The notes under the pieces are model-generated. The model saw nothing but the letters and a program-made list of their open reading frames with translations, was not told the DNA's origin and did not search any database. From positions 156,622,858 to 156,686,857 of the forward strand of contig NC_084794.1 of assembly GCF_963169125.1 (NCBI RefSeq): 64,000 nucleotides of DNA, read 5' to 3'. A program made the translations under genes and the position numbers. This DNA comes from Humulus lupulus. Taxonomy: Eukaryota; Streptophyta; Magnoliopsida; Rosales; Cannabaceae. Below are positions 33,754 to 46,189 of the stretch, piece after piece; the first letter of the stretch is position 1, and every line of letters begins with the position of its first letter.

Positions 33754-35688
33754 CGTAGAGTCCAAGAACTTTACTTAGCTAGTTAGATAGTAGTATTATA
33801 GTATTTATAGTATTATCTTTGTAACTGTTGATTTTTGGTTCAGACCGGGAATTATTTGGACACTCATAGTAGTACTTATAGATTTTCTAAGTTTAACCTA
33901 TAGTTTAAGATTATTAATGTTAACCTAAGGTTTGATTATATGACTGATATTAAGGATAATACTTATTATACTATAAGGTTTAAATAAGGACCAATAGGAT
34001 TTTAAGCACATGTTATGAATGGGTGATTAAGGATTAAGTATTTTGAGGATTAAATTTAATAAGGAGTAAAGTTTGAATGCTATAAGGTTAGTCAGCAGCT
34101 TTGAATACGTTGAGGGCTTAGTCAAGGCTGTTTACTCCATTCAAACTTAACTAAAAATGTGTAATTTCGTGTTTAATTAATCAGCGTGTGCCGATATATC
34201 GTAGCTATAGGGGGCGATATATCGCAGCACGTAGATACAGAAAACACGAGACGATGCACGACAGCCTCAGGCATACTGGCCCAGGCGATATATCGCCTAC
34301 AGGGGGCGATATATCGCCTCCTTCAGCATATTTCAAAAGTTTTTGAATTCTTTTTCCTTTCAGCCATTCAACCTCTTGATAAGTCCATCATCTTTTTGAA
34401 CGAGTCTTCAGCCTCTTCTGAACGATTATTCAAATTATTTTCACCTAAAAAGCTATTATTTTTATTCAAGTAAAATTTAGATCTTTTCATTCCTAAACTC
34501 TATAAATAGGACCTAGTACCCAGCCATTATTCATCTTTTACTCTAAGTTCAGAGGCTGCAAGTGCTAAGTGAGTGTGAGAGTGCAAACACCTGGGTTGGG
34601 GAATCATAAGCTTGATCATCATAAGCTTATCAAACACTTTGGGAAGTAAGGTTTTATAGTATTTCGGTTTGAGGTTTAGATTGGTCTACAAGTCTTCAAG
34701 GTATTTCCACACTCTCTAGTTCATTGGTTTTATGTTATTTTCTTTCTCATAGTCTTCTACTCAGTCTTCTACTCAGTCTTCTAACCTTATTCTTATTTTG
34801 GTTAGGAAATCTAAGAACTTGCTCATAAGTTTTTGGTAAGAATGTTTCTCGAAGGTTTAGTCATTCCATTCCTTCCATTCTTTTCATTACTTTTTCTTCA
34901 ATCTACTCACACTGTTATATATTGTTTTAGGAGTGTTCCAAAAGTCCCAACGCTGTCCTCTTATTCCGGTAACTTTGGTAAGGAAAATAGGATAGAATCT
35001 ATATGTTTTATGCTTATGTTATCTTATGTTCTATGCTATGAAATATGTTATAAAATATGTTATGAAATGTGTATGTTTGTAGGCTTGGGCATATGACCCA
35101 TATGACTAGCAAGACCCCAAATAGATTATGGGCATATGACCTACTTAGCTAGTAGGACCCCACTAATCTCATGGGCATATGACTTGTTTAGTCTATGGGA
35201 CCCCAAGTAATAATGGCCATTATAGTATGTGTATGTAATAAGTGTTATGTCTTTATGTTTATTATGAAATTTATGTACATGATGTATGTGTTAGATTTTC
35301 CTTGCTGGACATTAGGCTCATTCCTTTTTGTTTTATGTGCAGGAAAATAGCTTTAGTGGCGGTAAGGTTCGTGGATGCTTGGGATTGTGTATCGGTTGTG
35401 AATGGATTCAAGGAGTCAAGAGTTCGATTTTCGAGGATGTAGTCTTATTTTTTTTTCATGATCTTTACATGTATTTTCCGCACTTCTTATGTAATTCCTT
35501 TCATTTTAAATCATGTTTTGTTTTTAAAGACAATGGGATCCCATATCCTACTTATTTTATGAGAGTAAATTTTACTTCCACAAGTTTCTAATAAATTTAT
35601 GGTATTTTCGCAAAATTTAAGTTTTATTAAGGATTTGTATGTATAGTTTCGTTAATGGTCCGAAAGTCTAGAGTAGTGGGTCATTACA
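33754..35688 (+). repeat. 3' LTR, family B, of truncated Tekay-type element
   Basis: Follows the purine run GTAGGGGAGAAT at 33742-33753 and begins CGTAGAGTCCAAG where other family B LTRs have a TG start. It ends GGGTCATTACA at 35688. The 1,935-bp LTR contains several GATATATC palindromes (34185-34318), CTCTATAAATAGG at about 34498, and the shared LTR motif near 35301-35342. The 5' LTR is absent, and no TSD can be paired. Confidence 0.85.
34185..34318. repeat. Cluster of GGCGATATATCGCC palindromes
   Basis: Perfect 14-bp palindromes at 34284-34297 and 34305-34318, a 13-bp version at 34213-34225, and a diverged one near 34189. A degenerate version of the cluster is in the LTR B copy at 40180-40303 and continues at 52044. 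Confidence 0.85.
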
Positions 35689-36844
35689 AAGGCACAACAT
35701 TGACTAGTGCCAAGTTACTTGTAGGGCTTGAAAACTAGAGTGAAGCTGCTATTTCATGTCTTAAATATATATTAACAGCCAGTTTGAGCAAATATTCAGT
35801 AGAATACGAAGACAAATGGCAGGTGCTCATGCTGTCCAGCTAATTTTGCAGAGCCAACACAAGTTCAGAAAAACATTAACTAGATAAGCATTTAGATAAG
35901 CCTCCAATAAGAAAGACTTGTGTTAGAATTTGTCTGGGTTGTTAGGTTGGGAAGATATTGTAGATAGAGAGTGAGATTTACTTAGAGAAGAATTTGGCAA
36001 TCTTTGGGAAAGAGGAGCCTCTCAATCTAACTCAACCTTGTAATGTTTAGGGTTTTGGTCTATACCAACACTGTCTATTAATTAATAATGAGGAATTTCC
36101 GTAGTTCTCTCTAGCTTTTGGTTCCTCAAAAATTACTATAAGGTTTTCAATCATAGGAAAATCTATCTAAAATAAGTGAAACTCATTGTGCCTTACTGAT
36201 TTCAATAGAAATCTCCATAATAAAATGCAAACAAGCTTTTCATGCCACAAAAACAAAAGTAATTTACACATTCAGAAATTGTACACAATATTTTACTATT
36301 TATTATCTCTAATATTGATCTCAAAATTAATCCTTCTCTAATTCTTTAGTGCAGCTGAAGGAGAGCATTAACTAAACTATTTGTATAGTTTTTAGTTAAA
36401 AGAAACTGAATACAGAACTAAGACTTAGAGCAGGATTCATTATGAGATCAATACTACAAAACATACATAATAAGAAGACCAAAATCATCAGCAATCCCTT
36501 ACAATCGTGTATAGACAAAGAATATAATATAAAATCTTACTCAAAATTACAAATCTATGAAACAAGTATTAGATAGTGTACCCCACGGAACCCCTTTGCT
36601 AGCTTGAAAATCTTACCCTTGTCCATTGTTGAAACTTCCTTTTACTGCAGAATCAAACATACAATCACTTCCTACAAATTAAAATCAGTCAAAAAGTCTA
36701 AAGTTCCTTAAGTAAGAACTTTGAGGCAGTTTCGCAATAGCCAATACGAAAGAAGAAGAAAAAATGGCAGCACCTTTTAAGGTTAAAACTTTTATTTTTC
36801 CACATTTTTAGTCTTGTAAATTATTTGGGTCGTTAAATTATCAG
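35689..36844. other. Unassigned AT-rich sequence
   Basis: No coding frame or RNA gene is seen. 35930-36110 (from TGTTAGAATTTGTCTGGG) has a look of LTR sequence, but no ends or partner were found. The remainder shows nothing recognisable. Confidence 0.4.
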
Positions 36845-36957
36845 GAGTTGAATAAGGTGACAATTAGGAACCAATATACATTACCCCGAATTGACAATTT
36901 ATTCAATCAATTACAATGGGCGGCAGTATTCTCTAAGATCGATCTACGATCAGGTAT
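36845..36957 (+). pseudogene. Short chromovirus reverse transcriptase fragment
   Basis: A frame of 37 codons reads [20 protein letters not shown] and then [10 protein letters not shown], the segment around the first catalytic Asp of gypsy RT; compare [20 protein letters not shown] in the Tekay element at 47060-47120. It stops exactly where the next LTR begins. It is a remnant of an older element cut by that insertion. Confidence 0.75.
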
Positions 36958-37630
36958 TGTATTGGCCAAAAATCTTACTAGGCCCAAATCAATTATGCCA
37001 TCGATCCAATTGGAAATTGCAACCCATTAAAAACTAAAAAGCCCATCAAGCCAAGTCAACTAGAAGTCACTTTGAACAACTAGGTCCAATCTCAGCCCCA
37101 AACCAACCTTAGCCCACTCATCAAGAATAGCATTGGGCTTTGAATACTTTCTAAGACCAAAAAGCATTATAGCAATAGAAAAAGTGAAAAACATGGGGAA
37201 GGGAGTTAGGTTAGTCTACAAGTCATCCAAGAGAATGGGTCTTCCTCCTTTTCAGGAGGAAGATCACTTCCCATGTTCACTCCTCAGTGGCTAAGCAACA
37301 AACCATTCAAAAACTCTATAAAATCAAGGCTCTAGACCTCTGAAAGGGAGGACGAATTGACTGACAGAACTTCTATCAAGCATTAACTCAAAATCTCTTA
37401 ATCACTCTCAAATACTACTGGACCGATCACTTAGATCAGCCCCTAGACGCTTTACTTTCTTTGCAATCCTCTACTCTATACTCAATTGCTTACTGAATTG
37501 ATCGCTAGAGTCCCTTCGATTGGCACCACCACTGTGTCCCAAGGCTTTCATGGCCTTTCTTCCTTTGTTCTACAGGTTGTCGGTGCTCGCGATCCATCCT
37601 TTCAGATCATTGCAGATTTTTCCCTCTACA
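36958..37630 (+). repeat. 5' LTR of a Tat-like gypsy element
   Basis: Starts TGTATTGGCC and ends CCCTCTACA, 673 bp, followed by a primer-binding-site-like sequence at 37633-37651 (TTCGGTGCCCACCGTG). No second LTR is in the window, because the element is interrupted at 38684. Confidence 0.7.
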
Positions 37631-37678
37631 ATTCGGTGCCCACCGTGTAGCCGGAGCATTGGACACACATCCATCATC

Positions 37679-38684
37679 ATGGAAATCTTGGAAGAAGGAG
37701 AGATCAACGTTCAAGCTCATCTAGCTGCCCTAATGGTCCAAATGCTAGATACTAACGAAAGTCTCATAATAGTGCAGCAAGAGAACGTAGCATTTAGAGG
37801 GGATAATTCGTTGTTGAAGTAAAAAATGGAGATATTGGAATCTGCTCAAGGTAGTGTAGCTAAGTCCCAGATGAGGTTCTGCACTCCAATTTCATCCATG
37901 CAACCATTCCATGCTATCCTAGGACTGCATCCAACAAAGCCTCATTCGAGCAGTCGACAGTTGTTGGAGGACCACAAGATCAAACAACAAGCCAACAGTT
38001 GACCCTAACAACTAGTGAAGTTGACCGATCAATCCCAAGGGTATCAACCCAAACCCATGGACTCCCACCGGTAGTCGACATTCCTATGACAGACGCTCAT
38101 GTGCCACCTGTTCGAACAAGAGGCAACCCAGTCTCGAGTACTCCAGTGGGGACACTTAGGACCTTTGTTCCAACACTTACAATTGTTCTAGCATCTGACG
38201 TTTCTATTGTTCCATCCGCAGGACAAAGCACTACACTGACTTCCAGGAAGATGATTGAGCAACTAGTGGCAAGGAAGCTTGAAGGCATGAACCCATTATC
38301 TATAGGATCCTAGGGGTCCCAGCACCAATCTGAAAGAGCATACTTAATAGCTTTGTAGACTCTCCATTCGTTGATGCCATAACATACGTGGAGATGCCAA
38401 AAAAAAAAATTTCTTCCCACTAATGAATATGTACGTTGGCACGATAGATCTGAATGATCACATAGCAAGCCACAAGCAACGAATGTTCATGGCCGCCATT
38501 CCCCGTGAGCTACATGAGGCTTGTATGGGTAACCGGTTCAGTTCTAGTCTGGTAGGGCCATCCCTCCAATTGTATACGAACCTGCCCAACAACTCTCTCT
38601 CTCTTCATTTTCTCAATTAACTGACGTATTTGTATAGCAATTTTCTAGTAGTGGGAAGCTGGAGAAGTTATCTGATGATCATTA
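37679..38684 (+). pseudogene. Gag of Tat-like element, broken and interrupted
   Basis: ATG 37679 starts a short leader peptide-like frame. After stops, a Pro/Thr-rich frame runs 37999-38313. The Gag core is recognisable at 38420-38620 (AAIPRELHEACMGNRF then LYTNLPNNSLS) and, shifted by one base, up to SDDHY at 38684, where the copia LTR begins. Several stops and frame changes show it is dead. The rest of the element would lie beyond the copia insertion, outside what can be seen. Confidence 0.75.
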
Positions 38685-40621
38685 TGTTGGTATTAAATTA
38701 TCAAATTAAAGGTACGCAGCGGAATATACAGACCCATTTTAATAAATATTAATGCCAGCCAAGATCATATACATATATAAATATTAAATCACATACAAAT
38801 AGATCAGGGATTACCTCTTGTAGCCTATCAAGTGTCCTTGAGTATTTTTGTATAAATCAACGATCTTCCTATCCAGAGTTCTGAGATCTTACACCCTGAT
38901 CTTCCAGACCAATCCTCAAACACACAAGGACGTGTGTGGGCATGTAGGATTCAAAAGGTTGATATATGTGACTCCCTATATGTACTCAACACATGAGATC
39001 TAGAGAGTTTTGACCAAGAGAAGGTTTAGAATAGTTTTCAGGTTTAGAGAAAACTACTTTAGAGAGAGAGTCTGATTATCCATTCATTATCTGACTATCA
39101 CGTATATCAGTTTTATAAAGATATTTAATCTAATTAAATAATCCATATTTAATTAAAATATAATTCAAATTAAAATTGATTAGATATTTTCATTTAATTA
39201 TCTATTTAAATCATATTTAAAAAGAATAATTAGATAGTTGATTAAACAAATTTATTTGAAATTCAAAATTCAAATCATAGGGATAAAACCCCTGATGCTA
39301 GGCGCCACACACTGTATTCTACAGTGTGTCGCCCAACCCTATTAGGGTTGTTTTAATTTTCTCATTTGTTTATTTTATCAACTTTTAAGACAAGATATTT
39401 ATTCCGACATAAATATCAGTTAATTTAAAATTAACTTTATCTTAAAATATCAGTTTTAAATTAAATAAATAAATATCATATTATAAATAAGATATTTATG
39501 ATTTTCTCTCTTTATATTAATCCAAACAAGATTAATATTAATTTTAACCCATAGTTTTTCAAAATAAAAACTATATAGTTAAATAATTAATTAACTCACA
39601 ATTAATCAATTACCCATAATTATCAAATAATTATTTCCTTGCCCTGAAAATTTAATTCCTTTGCAATTTGGTCATTTCTCTTAAAAAATCTTTCTTTTGA
39701 CATCCTTACCCGTGACAGTGTAGTATAGAGGTGATCTGCGGACCATGGTGTAGTGTCCCAGAATTTTACTTAGCTAGATAGTAGTAGAAGTTAGTAAAGT
39801 TTGTAGTATGTTAGCTTCCGTGGATTTTGGTTCAAGTCAGGACTTAGTTGAAAGCTCATAGCAACAGTTATGGATTTTATAAGTTTAACCTATAGTTTAG
39901 AAATATTAATTATAACATAAGGTTTGATTAACATTTCTGGTCTTAGAAATATTATTTAATTATAACCTAAGGTTTAGATAGAATTATTAAGAATGTGAAA
40001 GTTGTCATAATCATGTTTATTAATCATTTAAGTATTTTTGATGAATAGTTTAATTAAAAGAAAGATCTAGAAGCTTTAGAACCTTCCAATAGCTGTTAAG
40101 ATCACGTTTTGACACATTCAAAGTTGTTTAATCAATTCAAAATATGCTGAAAATGTGCAAATACGTGTTTCATATGTCAACGTATGTCGATAAATCGCAG
40201 CTATAGGGGCCAATATATCGCCTACGGAAGATACGGAAAACATGTTGACATTGCACGAACAAACGAACGGGGCTTGGGAAAATGGTCTAGGCGAAATATC
40301 GCCCAGGGTGTAACGACCCAAAAATCACTAATAAGGTTTAAGGGCCTTGATTGGCATGTTGGGAGGGAATAATTGGTTTATGTGTGAATTAAATAATTTA
40401 ATGCATGATTCCGTGATAAGCATGCTTATATGATTATATGGATATATGAAATGCATGTCTAAGAGTATTAGAATGCATGTAGGCCCTGTTTAGCTTAAGG
40501 GGGTATATTTGTAATTTTAGCCCTTTGAGGGCATAAATGTGATTATATGTTATAATTGTGAAGACCACATTATTATGTGGATATATTTCCAGCATGCGGC
40601 TTGAGGCGATCCTAAGGTGCC

Positions 40622-42495
40622 TGTTGACGGTGAGAACTCGTCAACGAAGTTAAGTTGGAAAAATTATCAAATTAAGATCACTAATCGAAAAGCTGTAAAA
40701 ACTTGAACAATAACCAAAGAACTAGGATAGAACAATAATGGAGAATTCAGTCTTTCATTCACACTCAAAACCTCTGCTACAGTAAAATTTCCAACCCACT
40801 TTCATGTGGTCTTAGAGTTCATTTTATAGTAGGCTCTAATGGCCTTAGGTACATAGTGGTCCAGGGGACCAAGTGGTACATACATACTGTGTCAGGGGAG
40901 TGGCTTCAGAGGTCGTGGTTGTACAACCTGTACAGGAGCAGGTGTCAGGAGGATGTCTCCACTACTTGTCTGTACCCATGTCTGATGCGTGGTGGCAGGC
41001 GTAGTGGCGCAGGGGGTAGTGGTTTCGGCTCTGACCTATGGTCGTAGACGTACGGACCATGATCCTTACCCCAGCAATCTCACTGGCACTGGTATCCGTA
41101 CTTAGTACTTGGTCGTACAAATATGTCCCATTCGACTCGTACTGGATCTCCTAAGCATAGGGATCTCGAGGTGTAAGGAATGGGACCCTTGGTGTGAGGC
41201 GGAGATCTTGGGTCCTTGGTATGGGTTATCCGAAACCTCCTGAGGTTACTCACGAGTCCGAGCGATAGGCATGTGGCCCTGTAAGATGTCTAAGGATGCG
41301 TGGCGAGACGCTCTCCTTGCGACCCCCTTGAGGGCGTGGCTCCCTAGCTATTCACAAGGTCGAGTGCGTTGTGGATGTGGCCCTCATGAGGCCAGGGGCG
41401 CCGAGACTCACGAGGCCACTTGGAAGGCGTGGCCTAGGCATCTCGCGAGGCCACTTGGGAAGCGTGGCCTAGGCATCTCGCGAGGCCACTTGGGTGGCGT
41501 GGCCTAGACATCTTGCGAGGCCACTTGAGAGATGTGGCCTAGGCATCTCGCGAGGCCACTTGGGTGGCGTGGCCTAGACATCTCGTGAGGCCACTTGGGT
41601 GGCGTGGCCTAGACATCTTCCGAGGCCACTTGAGAGGTGTGGCCTAGGCATCTCGCGAGGCCACTTGGGAGGCGTGGTCTAGGCATCTCGCGAGGCCACT
41701 TGGGTGGCGTGGCCGCGACATCTTGCGAGGCCACTTGAGAGGTGTGGCCTAGGCATCTCGCAAGGCCACTTAGGTGGCGTGGCCTAGACATCTCGTGAGG
41801 CCACTTGGGTGGCGTGGCCGAGACATCTGGCGAGGCCACTTGAGAGGTGTGGCCTAGGCATCTCGCAAGGCCACTTGGGTGGCGTGGCCTAGACATCTTG
41901 GGAGGCCACTTGGGGGGCGTGGCCTAGACATCTTGCGAGGCCACTTGAGAGGTGTGGCCTAGGCATCTCGCGAGGCCACTTGGGAGGCGTGGTCTAGGCA
42001 TCTTGCAAGGCCACTTGGGAGGCGTGGTCTAGGCATCTCGCGAGGCCACTTGGGTGGCGTGGCCTAGACATCTCGTGAGGCCACTTGGGTGGCGTGGCCT
42101 AGACATCTCGCGAGGCCACTTGGGTGGCGTGGCCTAGGCATCTCACGAGGCCACTTGGGTAGTATGGCCGAGACCTCTTGCGAGGCCACTTAAGGGGTGT
42201 GGCCTAGGCATCTCGCGAGGCCCTTTAGGCGGTATGGGCTGGCGATGCCAAGCGAGGCCATGGGGCCGAGGGCATAGGCGAGGCCGTGGGGCCGAGTGCG
42301 TGGGCGAGATGGGTCTCGCGAGGCTACTGAACCTTGGCACTTATGCCTTGCCAACGTGGGCCACATGGCATCGACTCCACGAGAACGGAACCCAGACTTC
42401 TGTTATGATGGCATGATGGCTTTCCGAGACGATGGTGGCCTAGGGGCCTTGCCTCGGCCTCATACTTTCTATTGATGAGATTATGAGCATCAACA
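40622..42495 (-). mobile_element. Tat-type solo LTR inside the Tekay 5' LTR
   Basis: 1,874 bp beginning TGTTGACGGTGAGAACTCG and ending ATGAGCATCAACA, with TSD GTGCC at 40617-40621 and 42496-42500. Its start closely matches the plus-strand left end of the pol-less Tat element's LTRs (1460, 9446), so it is a relative in minus orientation. It has no internal coding region. Like those LTRs it holds a GC-rich repeat block, here a 35-bp tandem array. Confidence 0.87.
41411..42250. repeat. 35-bp GC-rich tandem array, about 24 copies
   Basis: Unit GAGGCCACTTGGGTGGCGTG plus GCCTAGACATCTCGC, repeated with point changes but almost no length change. Two main variants, CCTAGGCATCTCGC and CCTAGACATCTTGC, alternate in part, which suggests higher-order blocks. 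It lies within the Tat-type solo LTR. The reading frames it opens have a 35-residue period and no start or composition of a real protein. Confidence 0.92.
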
Positions 42496-44587
42496 GTGCC
42501 AGTTAGCAAGAAAGTCACAACGGGACCCAATACTTGACTCAAGGCGAGTCAAGGGGGTATTTTGGGTATTAGACAGTTATTTGGGTTATCGGGTTATGGA
42601 AGTAAATAATTAGAGATATGTTTGAGGTTAGGAAGCTTAGGAGGGAATACTGGGGAAATTTACCATTTTGCCCTCAGGGACGGTTTTAGTACCCCGAGCA
42701 TTGGGATTAACTTAAGTAAGACAAAAGCAAACAAGGAAATAGCTGGAAACATCTAAACCGACCCTTCCTTCCTCTATCTCTTTCTCTCTCAAGGATGCTA
42801 CTGAAACAAAAGAGGAATTTGGCTGGAAACTCAGAGATTTGAGTTGGAACCCTGGAGTTTAGCTCAATTTTAGCTAACGAATTCAATGAGGAGTTGAGGT
42901 AAGACTTGAATCACATTCTTGGTCATTTAATTATGTAGCTATGGTCTGGGTTCTTAGTGCTTTTGGGTTCTTGTCTTTGAAGATTAAGTTAAGGCTAAGG
43001 ATTTGGGAATTAGCTCAGCAACTAATTGGTGAATTGGTTCTTCAGTAAAGGTAAGCTTTAATTTAAACTTTAGCATCTGAATTTTGGAATTTCTGACTGT
43101 TCTAAGGGGTTTATGAGCTTATGGGTTTCAAGGATTAAAGTGAGATTTTGATGAGTTTCTAAGCTAGGTTTTTGTTGGATTATGCTGCTGGAAACATGTT
43201 GGGTGTTTATGATAGTTGAATTGTATCATTAGGACGGTTTTGGGTTGATTTGAATGAGGATTGATTGTTAACAATTGTGAGTTTTCTAGGCTCGAAGGGG
43301 TCGGGCCGCGACTCAGCTCTTGGTGTGTCGCAGCCCTCTTGAGCAGATGGGAGTTGAGGAAGAGGGGCAGGGTGCGGCATGGGGAGTGTTGGGCTGCAGC
43401 CCGTGTTTCTTATTTGGTGAGGCTGGGCCTCTGGATAGGGGCGGGCCGTGGCATGGAGAGCTTAGGTCGCGACTCTTACGGGCATTTTTGGCCTTATGGA
43501 GGTTTTAGGCGCGGGAACCTATCCTAGGGTGCTCGGGATCGATTCCACGACCGTGTTTGGTGGAATTTGATGGAACCTATCCTAGAGGCTAGAACTTGGT
43601 CCGGAAACCTTTATAAAATTATTATTAATGGAATCCCTTGTCTTGGTTGTGACTAGGTGTAAGCTAGGGCTCGAGAAATAGATTGTGCTCAAGGGTCATC
43701 TCTCGTAATCAGAACACTTGGAATTAAAGGTAAGAAAACTACACCCGATTGTGAGTTTATAAGAAGACTAAGGGTTCCCTATTCTTGTATGCATTATGTA
43801 AGATGGTATTATGCCATGTGAATGTAAAACAAATGACCTAAGAGTGTCAGAGTTTATATTGGCGCACAGGGCGCGGCTCATCCACTGATAGCTGAGGACA
43901 ACTTAATATTCACTGAGCTCGGTTTAAGCGGACCAGAGTCAGTGGCTTAAACGGAGGGTGCGACCTAAGGCTTCGACCCTGGTTGTTATATGATTTTGTT
44001 ATCGTTGTTAATTGACGAATATAATATGCCGAATATCTGAGTATTAGTTTAGGGATTTTCTGGTTATGCTTACTGATTTTATGAATGTCATGGTCTGCTG
44101 ATTATATGATCATGCTTAAAGATTATTTGGTTATTGTTATTGTTTGTGCTATGATGTTATGGTTTTCTTCCTGGGCCTTGGCTCACGGATGCTATGTGGT
44201 GCAGGAAAAGGAAAGGGTAAGCTTGATCAGCCTTGATTTAGAGAGCTTTAGAGGCGGAATGTACATGATTAGCTGCTCGGCCACCATGGTTGAGGAAGGG
44301 ATGTGAATAGGAGGACCTTAAATGTCTGTTTTGCCCTTAGAGTGGCCAATTGAAGTATATACTCTGGAAAATTTTGTAAATTTTCCATCAAATGTTATTT
44401 CTTTTGGGATCCCCTGTACAAAATGTTTATTTATATATAGAATGTGTCTTTTATGACCAAAACTTGTTAACCCTAGTTCACTAATGGTCTCAGCAACATG
44501 TTTTCATGTAATTAACTTGGTTAGCAAGTCTTGCACCTTTATAAATACACAGTGTAACGGTCTTGGCTACCCAGGGCGTTACAACTT

Positions 44588-44599
44588 GGTATCAGAGCA
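44588..44599 (+). promoter_or_regulatory. Primer-binding site
   Basis: TGGTATCAGAGC, three bases after the 5' LTR end, is the standard match to the 3' end of initiator methionine tRNA used by Tekay-type chromoviruses. Confidence 0.9.
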
Positions 44600-45084
44600 T
44601 CCTAGGTTTAAGGGTTCCTGAAGACTGGCTGGACATGTACATTCGCCGCTAAAGACAAGCTCGACTTAAGGTTTGATAAATGTGTATATGTGTTTATATG
44701 TTTAAGTGATTGGAGAGAATCCTACTTTTTGTTATTTGTATGACTAATAGGGAGCATGAGATACTGATAAGGCCTGGCCCTTGACTATTGGGTGACAACA
44801 TTGAAGCATGCTTATTAGCATTGCTATGCATGTAAATCAATATTTGAATTGATTAGTTTTATAATGCTTATATATGGATGGATGTCTATATCTTGACTAT
44901 TGTGTTGTGATGTTGGGGCATGCTTATTAGCATTCCTGGTGCATGTGGAAGAGTATTTGGATGAACTGTCATATCTTGATTGTTTGTGATTGATTGTGTT
45001 CCATTGGTGGATTTTGGAAAGGCTTTTTCCCTGTCATCATGGTCTGATTTTCGAGTGATTGATTGCAGATTAACTTGGATAGCT

Positions 45085-46180
45085 ATGCGTCCAAGTGAAT
45101 CTACGCGACTAGCCAGCCCTAGATCTGAGACTAGAGATGATGACCAGGGCCAGATCCCTCTGCCAGTCCCTAAGAACTAGCATCAGATTATGGTAGAGAT
45201 CCAAGCGTGCCTTCAGAGCCAAGATGAACAGATCCATCTTCTGTGACAGCAGGCTCCGTTAGGGAGTGTTGCACCTATTGTGCCACCTATAGTGGCACCA
45301 GTTATTCAGCTAGTGGAAGTTGGGAACAGGTGGGAGTAGTTGTATGAGCGGTTCCGGAAGCAGCATCCCCCAACTTTTGAGGGAGGACCTGATCCACTCA
45401 AGGTCGAATAGTGGATGACTATGACTATTGCTATCCTGGATTTCTTGAGGGTTAAAGGTCATGAAGAGTTGCTTGTGCCACATATATGCTGAGAGAGAAT
45501 GCCCGCATCTGGTGGGAAGTGACATCACAGACCAGAGACATTACTACTCTGAGTTTGGATGGATTTAAAGACTTGTTCAGTCCGAAGTATTACAATGTTG
45601 CCATCAGGGCAGCGGAGGTTAATGAGTTTGTGGGATTGGTGCAGAGCAACATGACAGTTGCTAAGTATGCCCTGAAATTCAACAGACTTGCAAAATTTGC
45701 ACTAGATATTGTGCCTACAGATGCAGCTAGGCAAGACAGATTTATTAGAGGGCTTAATGCTATGATAACCCAGGATGTGAGAATTACAACAATACCTGGG
45801 GGGACGACTTATGCCCAGGCTGTTGAGAAGGCTCTTACTGCGGAAGAAGCAGAAAAAAAGATCTGGAGGGAGGGTGCAGCAAGGTGAGAGGGTTGTAGAG
45901 CAGTGCCTCCATACTCTGGGTCTGGAAGGGGTGGAGGCCTCAGTGATTTGAAGAGGAAGACCCCTAACACTTCGACCGCAGCTTGTCTGATAGGAGGGGT
46001 CGTGTTGCTCAGGGTGGCCATCAGTGAGGCAGTGATGCATGGAGGAGTTACCTGGAGTGCACAAGGTGCAGAAGACGCCATCAGGGAAAGTGTTGGGCCA
46101 AGGCCTGCTTTGTGTGCGGGATAGTGGGGAACCTCAAGAAGGATTGCCCAACAGTTAAGAAAGGTGAAGTAGGGAAGGTG
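45085..46180 (+). pseudogene. Gag, Tekay-type, broken
   Basis: ATG 45085 (MRPSESTRLASPRSETRDDD) starts the frame, which meets stops at 45178, 45244, 45337 and 45409 and shifts by one base near 45480. The Gag core then runs 45486-45887 (DGFKDLFSPKYYNVAIRAAE, ITQDVRITTIPGGTTYAQAV). A knuckle remains near 46103-46144 as CFVCGIVGNLKKDC, with Asn where the zinc-binding His should be. Gag would form the particle. Several stops fit C-to-T change of Gln or Arg codons. The same lesions are in the second copy at 57672. Confidence 0.9.
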
Positions 46181-46189
46181 GACAGCCTG

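Noticed and set aside
33754..33757. Possibility that the family B 3' LTR starts at another base
   Set aside because: The first base is C where TG is expected. The position was set by the purine run and by alignment with the TGTAG start at 39749; a substitution at the first base is simpler than a different edge.
35930..36110. Possible copia LTR or gene 3' end
   Set aside because: Only the general look (TGTTAG start, TTGTAATG, CTATTAATTAATAATGAGG) suggests this; no second end, TSD, primer site or coding frame was found.
41609..41896. Open frame with a 35-residue repeat on the minus strand
   Set aside because: It is produced by the 35-bp tandem array, whose length is not a multiple of three, so every third unit restores the frame. 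There is no domain and no support for expression.
41411..42250. Possible CRISPR-like array
   Set aside because: The units are contiguous without unique spacers, and the setting is a plant LTR. It is an ordinary tandem repeat.
40622..42495. DNA transposon or MITE, because of inverted ends TGTTGA and TCAACA
   Set aside because: The inverted match is only six bases, the TSD is 5 bp, and the start matches the LTR of the Tat element at 1460. A solo LTR explains it better.
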